44,486 nt of DNA from Listeria_A hofi (lineage in GTDB: Bacteria; Bacillota; Bacilli; Lactobacillales; Listeriaceae), in contig NZ_CAUYTL010000029.1 in the NCBI RefSeq assembly GCF_963575615.1, positions 1 to 44,486 on the forward strand, written 5' to 3'. A program made the translations under genes and the position numbers. Of the stretch, positions 8,596 to 14,633 are shown one piece after another. The notes beneath the pieces were generated by a model. That model saw nothing but the letters and a program-made list of their open reading frames with translations. It was not told the origin of the DNA and ran no database searches. Each line of letters starts with the position of its first letter. Positions within the stretch are counted from its first letter, which is position 1.

Positions 8596-9573
8596 TTAAA
8601 CTTGTGCTGCAATCAGTGCTTCAATCTCTGCAATGGTTGGCATCGCTTCTGATGAGCTATGCTTACTTACTACAATCGAAGCCGATGCACTTCCGAACCT
8701 TAGCGCCGTTTCAATCGTTTCACCCGTAATAAGCGCGTAAAGAAACGCCGAAGCATACGAATCACCTGCACCAAATGTCTTCAAAACTTTTGTCAAATAA
8801 GCCTTTCCTTGGAACGTTTCACCTGATTTCGTGTACGCGTAAGATCCCTCGACGCCATGCTTAATCACGATTAATTCTGGCGTATGTTCAAAAAGTTCAG
8901 TCACAGTCGCTATATTGTCACCACCCGTTTGATTTTCTAGCATATCAAACTCATCTCGCGTTCCGACGACCACATGCGCCTGTTCGGCAACTAACTGATA
9001 ATAAACCGCTGTCTCCTCTGTCGATTTCCACGTGTAAGGACGATAATCTAATTCGAAAATAAGCTTCACATCATGTTTTCGCGCCAACTGCACCGTTCTC
9101 AAAATCGCTTCCCGTGACGGACTTTGCGACAATGCTGTACCAGAGATAACTAGCGCTTTCGTTTGTTTCACATAATCCTCATTAATCTCCTCAGGCTCCA
9201 AATAAAGATCCGCCACCTGATCACGGTACATCAAAATACTGCATTCCTCAGGACTTTTAATTTCCGTAAAAGCAAGCCCAGTTTTATGCCCCTCCTTATC
9301 CGTCACCATTTCCGACGTATCCACACCGACTTGACGCATATATTGTTCAATAAAACGGCCATGCTGATCATCTGGAATTTTGCCAATAAAACCGACTTTA
9401 AGTCCCAACTTCGCTGTCCCAATCGCGATATTCGCAGGCGAACCACCAACATATTTTGAAAATGTCATCGTTTCTTCCATTGGACGATTGTACTCCACCG
9501 CGTTCAAATCGATACAAGCCCGCCCAACTGCAATCACATCATATTTCTTCGTTTCATCAAATACATATTTCAT
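8596..9573 (-). CDS. iolC: IolC, 5-dehydro-2-deoxygluconokinase
   Basis: IolC phosphorylates 5-dehydro-2-deoxy-D-gluconate with ATP to give the substrate of IolJ and also the pathway inducer (DKGP) that releases IolR in Bacillus. The 325-residue protein is a PfkB/ribokinase-family kinase: GRACIDLNAVEYN and YVGGSPANIAIG near the N-terminus, and the C-terminal anion-hole/catalytic motif TFGAGDSYASAF with the catalytic Asp. The start has GGAGGA with 10-nt spacing. It lies 17 nt after iolB and 20 nt before iolD. Confidence 0.96.
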   Translation of the reverse strand: MKYVFDETKKYDVIAVGRACIDLNAVEYNRPMEETMTFSKYVGGSPANIAIGTAKLGLKVGFIGKIPDDQHGRFIEQYMRQVGVDTSEMVTDKEGHKTGLAFTEIKSPEECSILMYRDQVADLYLEPEEINEDYVKQTKALVISGTALSQSPSREAILRTVQLARKHDVKLIFELDYRPYTWKSTEETAVYYQLVAEQAHVVVGTRDEFDMLENQTGGDNIATVTELFEHTPELIVIKHGVEGSYAYTKSGETFQGKAYLTKVLKTFGAGDSYASAFLYALITGETIETALRFGSASASIVVSKHSSSEAMPTIAEIEALIAAQV

Positions 9574-9589
9574 TTAGCCACAGTCCTCC

Positions 9590-10399
9590 TTATTTTCGAT
9601 CTAGAATCCATGCATGCGCCGGATCATTATGAAAATTCCACGTTCGAACAGGCCCAGCCATCACATTTAAATAATATGACGTATACCCATCAGGCACGCC
9701 AACCGGATGATACCCCACGGGAACAAGCACCACATCGCGATTTTCCACCGCCATCGTCTCATCGATGGACCGATCATCCGTATACACCCGCTGAAAAACA
9801 AACCCCTGCTCTGGATGCATCTCATGATAATAAGACTCCTCTAAAAATGACTCCGCAGGCAAATTGTTCTGATCATGTTTATGCGGTGGATAACTTGACC
9901 AATTGCCACCCTCCGTATAAACTTCAACAACTAACAAACTATTCGCCGTCTTCACAGAATCTGGCAAAATATTATGCACCGTTCTCTGATTGCTATATTT
10001 TCCACGATGCTCCTTTGAGTTCTCCTCTGCTGGAATCAAAACAGTCGGTCGTTGCTGCTCAGAAGGCGCATAACAAAGGGCCACCCGAACCCCATCTGAT
10101 TCTGCTTTCACACGAAACGACCGATCATTCGAAATATAAACACTATCCGTCGGAATCCTCTCAAACACGCTTGCCCGCCGTCCAATTTTCTCAAATGTCT
10201 GCTCCAAATCGGTTACCGTAATCCGTCCAGTAAGCGCAACGATACACACTTCCAATTTTCCAAGCGACGCCTCATACGTTTCATCCTTTACCAAATCCAG
10301 CATTTTAAAGCCAACATATTTCAGCAGAGAATCCTCACTAATCGCCACATCCTGTACACAAGCTTCTGCCAAATTTGGCTTCCGAAGTAAATTTGCCAT
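9590..10399 (-). CDS. iolB: IolB, 5-deoxy-glucuronate isomerase
   Basis: IolB isomerises 5-deoxy-glucuronate to 5-dehydro-2-deoxy-gluconate. The 269-residue protein is a double cupin; the metal-binding segment with clustered His and Glu is visible (SSYPPHKHDQNN and ESYYHEMHPEQGF), followed by VPVGYHPVGVPDGY. I chose ATG 10399 (MANLLRKPN) with an upstream GAGGAG rather than the longer frame from 10426, which begins inside the spacer after iolA. Confidence 0.95.
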   Translation of the reverse strand: MANLLRKPNLAEACVQDVAISEDSLLKYVGFKMLDLVKDETYEASLGKLEVCIVALTGRITVTDLEQTFEKIGRRASVFERIPTDSVYISNDRSFRVKAESDGVRVALCYAPSEQQRPTVLIPAEENSKEHRGKYSNQRTVHNILPDSVKTANSLLVVEVYTEGGNWSSYPPHKHDQNNLPAESFLEESYYHEMHPEQGFVFQRVYTDDRSIDETMAVENRDVVLVPVGYHPVGVPDGYTSYYLNVMAGPVRTWNFHNDPAHAWILDRK

Positions 10400-10415
10400 C
10401 CTTACAACATCTCCT

Positions 10416-11882
10416 CTAATCTTCAAAATCCGGCTTCGGATAACGCGCCGTCACAACCTTTTTACGTGTATAAAAATCAACACTATCCTTCCCATTTGCA
10501 TGTAGCGTGCCAAAGAAAGATGATTTCCAGCCAGAGAACGGGAAGAACGCCATCGGAGCAGGCACACCAAGGTTCACACCAAGCATTCCCGCGTCGATGT
10601 TCTCCCGAAAATAACGAATTGCCGAAGCATTCGTTGAAAATAAACAAGCCCCATTCGCAAATTCAGATGCGTTCGCAATCGCAATCCCCTCTTTCAAATT
10701 TTTCACTCGAATCACTGATAATACTGGCGCAAAAATCTCATCCTTCCAAATTGTCATATCCGTCGTAACCCCGTCAAAAATCGTTGGTCCAACAAAATAA
10801 CCATCATCCAACGTATCACTTCGCCCATCGTAAACGAGATTAGCGCCTTCTGCGATTCCCTTTTCAATATAAGCAAGCGTTCGCTCCTTGTTTTCTGCAC
10901 GAATCACCGGCCCCAAGGAAACACCATCATCCAAGCCATTTCCAATCTTAATCTGGCTCGCTCGTTCCGTCAGTTTTGCCACAAATTCATCTGCAATCGA
11001 ATCTTCCACTGTCACGACTGCGCAAGCCATGCATCGCTCGCCTGCAGAGCCGAATGCCGCAGCAATAATATTCGTCAACGCATCATCCAAGTTCGCATCT
11101 GCAAGCACAATAGTATGATTTTTTGCCCCTGTAAGCGCCTGTACTCGTTTCAAATTCTCGCTTCCCTTTTTGAAAACATATTCACCAACAGGTTTCGAGC
11201 CCACAAAAGAAACCGCTTTAATTTCAGAGTGCTCCAGAATGCCATTCACCACATCATGTGCCCCGTAAACCACATTGAAAACCCCATCTGGCAAACCCGC
11301 CTCCGTAAACAATGCCACAATGCGCTCCATCAAAAGCGGCGTCCGTTCGGAAGGCTTCAAAATAAATGTATTCCCCAGCGCAATTGCCATCGGGAACATC
11401 CAGCAAGGTACCATCATCGGAAAGTTAAACGGTGCAATACCACCAATCACACCAATCGGATATCGATAATTTGTTGCCTCTACATCCGTCGCAATCGAAG
11501 CTAGCGAATCCCCCATCATTAATGTTGGTGCCCCAGCCGCAAATTCCACATTCTCAATCCCACGCTGCACCTCACCAAGCGCTTCCGTCAAATTTTTTCC
11601 ATTTTCAATCGTAATCAAGCGCGCCAGTTCATCCTTATTTTTCAATAACAATTGCTGATAATTAAATAAAATTCGCGCCCGCCTTGGAACAGCGACATGA
11701 CGCCATTTCTCAAAAGCTTCAGCCGCCACACTAGCCGCATTATCAAAATCTGCGCGAGTCGAAATCGGCACCTGCGCCACAATTTCCTTTGTTGCTGGAT
11801 TTATAACATCTTCATAAACTGCTGTCTCACTCTCCACCCATTTACCACCAATAAAATTCTTCAGTTTTCTAGTCTCTGTCAC
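10416..11882 (-). CDS. iolA: IolA/MmsA, (methyl)malonate-semialdehyde dehydrogenase (acylating)
   Basis: IolA converts malonate semialdehyde with CoA and NAD+ to acetyl-CoA and CO2, the final pathway step. The 488-residue aldehyde dehydrogenase has the NAD fold segment SFVGSKPVGEYV, the catalytic cysteine in GSAGERCMACAVV (about Cys284), and PFSGWKSSFFG near the C-terminus. I chose a GTG start at 11882, 7 nt after GGAGGA and giving TETRKLKNFIGGKWV as in Bacillus; the longer frame from ATG 11915 would have to translate through the ribosome site and the cre-like element. It is first in the ten-gene minus-strand operon and divergent from iolR. Confidence 0.96.
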   Translation of the reverse strand: MTETRKLKNFIGGKWVESETAVYEDVINPATKEIVAQVPISTRADFDNAASVAAEAFEKWRHVAVPRRARILFNYQQLLLKNKDELARLITIENGKNLTEALGEVQRGIENVEFAAGAPTLMMGDSLASIATDVEATNYRYPIGVIGGIAPFNFPMMVPCWMFPMAIALGNTFILKPSERTPLLMERIVALFTEAGLPDGVFNVVYGAHDVVNGILEHSEIKAVSFVGSKPVGEYVFKKGSENLKRVQALTGAKNHTIVLADANLDDALTNIIAAAFGSAGERCMACAVVTVEDSIADEFVAKLTERASQIKIGNGLDDGVSLGPVIRAENKERTLAYIEKGIAEGANLVYDGRSDTLDDGYFVGPTIFDGVTTDMTIWKDEIFAPVLSVIRVKNLKEGIAIANASEFANGACLFSTNASAIRYFRENIDAGMLGVNLGVPAPMAFFPFSGWKSSFFGTLHANGKDSVDFYTRKKVVTARYPKPDFED

Positions 11883-11900
11883 TACATTTCCTCCTCCATA

Positions 11901-11914
11901 TATAAACGCTTTCA
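11901..11914 (-). promoter_or_regulatory. Candidate cre (CcpA) site upstream of iolA
   Basis: Minus-strand TGAAAGCGTTTATA fits the cre consensus TGWAANCGNTNWCA with one mismatch. It lies in the iolA leader just before the ribosome site, a place where bound CcpA could block transcription. Catabolite repression of iol operons by CcpA is established in Bacillus. Confidence 0.55.
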
Positions 11915-11970
11915 TTATTCCTTATAAAAAATACTACAACACCTCAAGATAACCTTTCAAAAGTGATTTC

Positions 11971-11988
11971 TTGGTAACATCTTGATTA
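11971..11988. promoter_or_regulatory. Candidate IolR operator A (iolA side)
   Basis: Minus-strand TAATCAAGATGTTACCAA resembles the Bacillus IolR half-site WRAYCAADARD and shares 14 of 18 positions with the site at 12097-12114. It lies about 90 nt upstream of the iolA start in the divergent iolA/iolR spacer. Confidence 0.45.
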
Positions 11989-12096
11989 CATTCTATACTT
12001 ATCATGAGTAAATGTCAATCATCATTTTCCGATTATTCATCAAAACATAGCCAAAAACCATTTAAAATAAAAGAAAACAAGCTATCAGCACATCAT

Positions 12097-12114
12097 ATTG
12101 TTACATGTTGATTA
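12097..12114. promoter_or_regulatory. Candidate IolR operator B (iolR side)
   Basis: Minus-strand TAATCAACATGTAACAAT is the second copy of the motif at 11971-11988, in the same orientation and 126 bp away. It is close upstream of iolR, consistent with autoregulation and with looping between two sites. Confidence 0.45.
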
Positions 12115-12171
12115 ACTTTTGAATATATGTTAAACTTTAGGCAAGTTATTGATGAATAGGAGAATGTAAAA

Positions 12172-12924
12172 ATGAAAGAAAAGCGACTGCAATTAGTGGA
12201 AGAATTCATCCAAGAAAAAGGCACAGCATCTTTAGACGAATTATGCGAACACTTCGACGTCTCAAAGAACACCATTCGTCGTGACATAAATAAAATCCTC
12301 GAAAAAGGAACCATCCAGAAAGTATACGGTGGAGTAAGGACCACTTCCGACCGCCTTATTCCTTTTGAGAATCGCGATCATGCAAATCAAGAGGAGAAGT
12401 ATATTATCGGGGAAATTGCCGCAAGCTATATAGAAGAAGACGAGATTATTTTCATCGATTCCGGCACAACAACACGAAACATCATGGATTTTTTACCTAA
12501 GAGTATAAAAGTGACGCTTTTAACAAACAGTTTAGACATTATTAATGCTGCTGCAGCGATGGAAAACATTAATTTAATCATCATCGGGAGCAACTACAAG
12601 CGCAAAACAAAATCCTTTGTTGGTACTGACGACTCGAATACAATTGATAAATATAACGTAAACAAAGCCTTCATGGCTGCAACCGGTGTCTCCATCTCCC
12701 ACGGTCTAACAAATTCGGACTTACTCGAATATGAAATCAAAAAAAGGATCGTGATGAAAGCCGAAGAAATTATCCTGCTCGCTGACCACTCTAAATATGG
12801 CAAATCCACCTTACTAACCTATTGCCCACTCGAGAATGTGCATACCATTGTCACGGCAAAACCGCTTTCTGAAGAATATGCAACGTTTTGTAAGAAAAAC
12901 CATGTTCAGATAGCTACAAAATAA
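12172..12924 (+). CDS. iolR: IolR, DeoR-family repressor of inositol catabolism
   Basis: A 250-residue DeoR-family regulator. The N-terminal winged helix-turn-helix is clear (SLDELCEHFDVSKNTIRRDI, about residues 20-39, then KGTIQKVYGGV). The C-terminal sugar-phosphate-sensor domain has FIDSGTTT and LTNSLDII. In Bacillus the homologue is released from DNA by DKGP, made by IolC. It is transcribed away from iolA, has an AGGAG site, and sits next to two operator-like motifs. A tautomerase gene follows after 25 nt, probably in the same transcript. Confidence 0.95.
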   Translation: MKEKRLQLVEEFIQEKGTASLDELCEHFDVSKNTIRRDINKILEKGTIQKVYGGVRTTSDRLIPFENRDHANQEEKYIIGEIAASYIEEDEIIFIDSGTTTRNIMDFLPKSIKVTLLTNSLDIINAAAAMENINLIIIGSNYKRKTKSFVGTDDSNTIDKYNVNKAFMAATGVSISHGLTNSDLLEYEIKKRIVMKAEEIILLADHSKYGKSTLLTYCPLENVHTIVTAKPLSEEYATFCKKNHVQIATK

Positions 12925-12949
12925 CCTAGATTGGAAAGGAAGTAGACGA

Positions 12950-13339
12950 ATGCCACTATTGAGATTTGATTTAATTAAAGGACGCACACCCGCAGATATT
13001 AAGAAGTTGCTGGATACCGTACATGATGCCATGGTTGAGGCATTTGACGTACCTGAAAGCGATCGCTATCAGATTGTGCATCAACACGAGCCCTATGAAA
13101 TGGTAGTTGAAGATACTGGGCTCGGATTTAAGCGAACAGAGCAGTTCGTTTTGCTTAGTATTGTGAGTAAAAAGAGAACGGCGATACAAAAACAACTTCT
13201 GTATAGGCTCACCGCTGAAAGGTTAGCTACTATTTGTGGGATTGCTTCGACAGATTTAATGATTTCAATTACTGAAAATGAGAATACCGATTGGAGTTTT
13301 GGATTAGGAGAAGCGCAGTTTATTACGGGGAAACTCTAA
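12950..13339 (+). CDS. Tautomerase-family protein (4-oxalocrotonate tautomerase-like)
   Basis: A 129-residue protein that starts MPLLRFDLIKGRTPADIKKLLD, with proline directly after the initiator Met: the catalytic base of the tautomerase superfamily. Length and the repeated half (TAIQKQLLYRLTAERLA in the second module) fit the two-module tautomerase type (Pfam Tautomerase_2). The substrate is unknown. It lies 25 nt after iolR and ends at a hairpin terminator, so it is likely expressed with iolR. A role on a keto intermediate of inositol breakdown is possible but rests only on position. Confidence 0.8.
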   Translation: MPLLRFDLIKGRTPADIKKLLDTVHDAMVEAFDVPESDRYQIVHQHEPYEMVVEDTGLGFKRTEQFVLLSIVSKKRTAIQKQLLYRLTAERLATICGIASTDLMISITENENTDWSFGLGEAQFITGKL

Positions 13340-13340
13340 A

Positions 13341-13388
13341 GAAACCAGCAATCGCTCTGCCTCGAGGGGCAGGGAGATTGCTGGTTTC
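13341..13388 (+). terminator. Hairpin terminator after the tautomerase gene
   Basis: A perfect 13-bp outer stem (13341-13353 with 13376-13388), extended by an inner GC-rich pairing, begins one base after the stop codon. The following T-run is short (TTCTTG), so termination may be partial. On the minus strand it could also stop yhaM transcripts. Confidence 0.6.
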
Positions 13389-13437
13389 TTGTGGATCTGT
13401 GTGAAGCATCGATTGCTGATTTAGGGCCTCAACATAC
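13389..13437. repeat. Copy A of the dispersed repeat
   Basis: About 49 bp from TTGTGG to CATAC, containing the 18-mer TGCTGATTTAGGGCCTCA at 13414-13431. It aligns with 13569-13617 through TTGTGG, TGAAGCATC, the 18-mer core and the following CAA. The core is identical to 557-574. Confidence 0.7.
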
Positions 13438-13568
13438 AGTTAACTGGAATGAAACTGACTACCTTCTAAACACTCAAAATTTTCGTGGCCTCCGCAAAAG
13501 TCAAAAGAGGACTTTCACTGCGCCCTCTAACAATTTCTGTCGAGGCTGAACGGGCTGTTTTCGCTTTG

Positions 13569-13617
13569 TTGTGGCTCTTATGAAGCATCTTCTGCTGAAT
13601 TAGAGCCTCAATATGAG
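13569..13617. repeat. Copy B of the dispersed repeat
   Basis: Imperfect second copy with TTGTGG, TGAAGCATC and core TGCTGAATTAGAGCCTCA at 13593-13610, 16 of 18 identical to the other cores. It lies about 27 bp beyond the 3' end of yhaM. Confidence 0.7.
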
Positions 13618-13643
13618 TACGAACGCAGTGAGTATTCGTTCCA

Positions 13644-14612
13644 TTAAAAATTCGGGTTATAGAACGACCGATTATCCAAGCCAAACACTCGCTCTGAGAA
13701 CTCGCCTGGTTTCGTATGGCGCAACGCTTTATCCATCATATTCATCGAGGCATCCATCAAATCAATCTGATGCAGAATCTCGGCCTCTCTCACAAGCGGT
13801 GGCTTAGGGCTACCCCATTCGCCTTTGCCATGATGACTCAAAAGAACATGTTTCAAAATAACGACTTCCTCACCGTCAATCCCGAGTTCATCCGCCATCT
13901 TACTCACTTCTTCTACCACAATCGAAATATGCCCAATCAAATTACCTTCTAATGTATACGTAGTAGAAATAGGACCGGAAAGCTCAATCACTTTTCCAAG
14001 ATCATGCAAAATTACACCTGCATACAGTAAATCCCGATTCACCGTCGGATACAAGTCCGCAATAGACTTTGCCAAGCGCAACATCGATACCACGTGGAAA
14101 CTAAGCCCCGAAACAAATTCATGATGGTGTCGTACTGCCGCCGGATAATCAAAAAAATCATCCTGATACTTCTTTAAAAGCGCCCGTGTAATACGTTGTA
14201 AATTCGCGTTTTGCATCTCAAAAATATATTTTGTAACCTCTTCAGTCATCTCCGTTTTATCAATCGGCGCCGTTTCCATAAACTGACCAATGCTTACACC
14301 GTCAATTCCTGATGACTGCCTAATTTGGCGAATTTTCAACTGCTTTCTACCACGGTAATTCTGTACTTCACCTACAATATTGACAATATTTTGACTCGCA
14401 TAATTTTCCTCATCACTGTCCGAAATGTCCCACAGTTTCGCCTCTAGTTCTCCCGATTTATCCTGTAAAACTAACGATAAAAAAGGCTTACCATTGCTCG
14501 CGATTCCCCTCGTACTCGATTTAATTAATAAAAACAAATCTAGTCCTTCTCCAACTTCATAATCCAATAATCTCTTATCCATCTTCAGGTCGCCTACTTT
14601 CTCTGATTCCAT
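13644..14612 (-). CDS. yhaM: YhaM, 3'-5' exoribonuclease (OB fold + HD domain)
   Basis: YhaM degrades RNA and DNA from the 3' end in Firmicutes. The 322-residue protein has an N-terminal OB-fold nucleic-acid-binding domain (about residues 20-110, KPFLSLVLQDKSGELEAKLW) and a C-terminal metal-dependent HD domain (GVILHDLGKVIELSG, then GNLIGHIS and VLLSHHGKGEWGSP). Two starts are possible: ATG 14612 with GAGAGG 5 nt upstream, or ATG 14582, which matches the start and length of homologues better (312 residues) but has a weaker ribosome site. It is last of the three-gene yhaO-yhaN-yhaM unit. Confidence 0.93.
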   Translation of the reverse strand: MESEKVGDLKMDKRLLDYEVGEGLDLFLLIKSSTRGIASNGKPFLSLVLQDKSGELEAKLWDISDSDEENYASQNIVNIVGEVQNYRGRKQLKIRQIRQSSGIDGVSIGQFMETAPIDKTEMTEEVTKYIFEMQNANLQRITRALLKKYQDDFFDYPAAVRHHHEFVSGLSFHVVSMLRLAKSIADLYPTVNRDLLYAGVILHDLGKVIELSGPISTTYTLEGNLIGHISIVVEEVSKMADELGIDGEEVVILKHVLLSHHGKGEWGSPKPPLVREAEILHQIDLMDASMNMMDKALRHTKPGEFSERVFGLDNRSFYNPNF

Positions 14613-14633
14613 TTTCGCCTCTCTTTTACCACT

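Larger units (their letters stand above)
13340..13643. other. Gene-free spacer between the tautomerase gene and yhaM
   Basis: These 304 bp hold a hairpin terminator at the left and two copies of a repeated element (13389-13437 and 13569-13617). A short open frame exists on the minus strand (13684-13466) but it overlaps yhaM in another frame and runs through the repeat, so I do not call it a gene. The stretch between the repeats shows nothing else that I recognise. Confidence 0.6.

Noticed and set aside
9610..10221. 203-residue plus-strand open frame opposite iolB
   Set aside because: Exact antisense shadow of iolB, rich in His/Pro/Gln as expected from a complementary reading, with no ribosome site.
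13466..13684. 72-residue minus-strand open frame in the spacer before yhaM
   Set aside because: It overlaps yhaM in another frame, has no ribosome site, and its openness comes from the repeated element; I treat it as non-coding.
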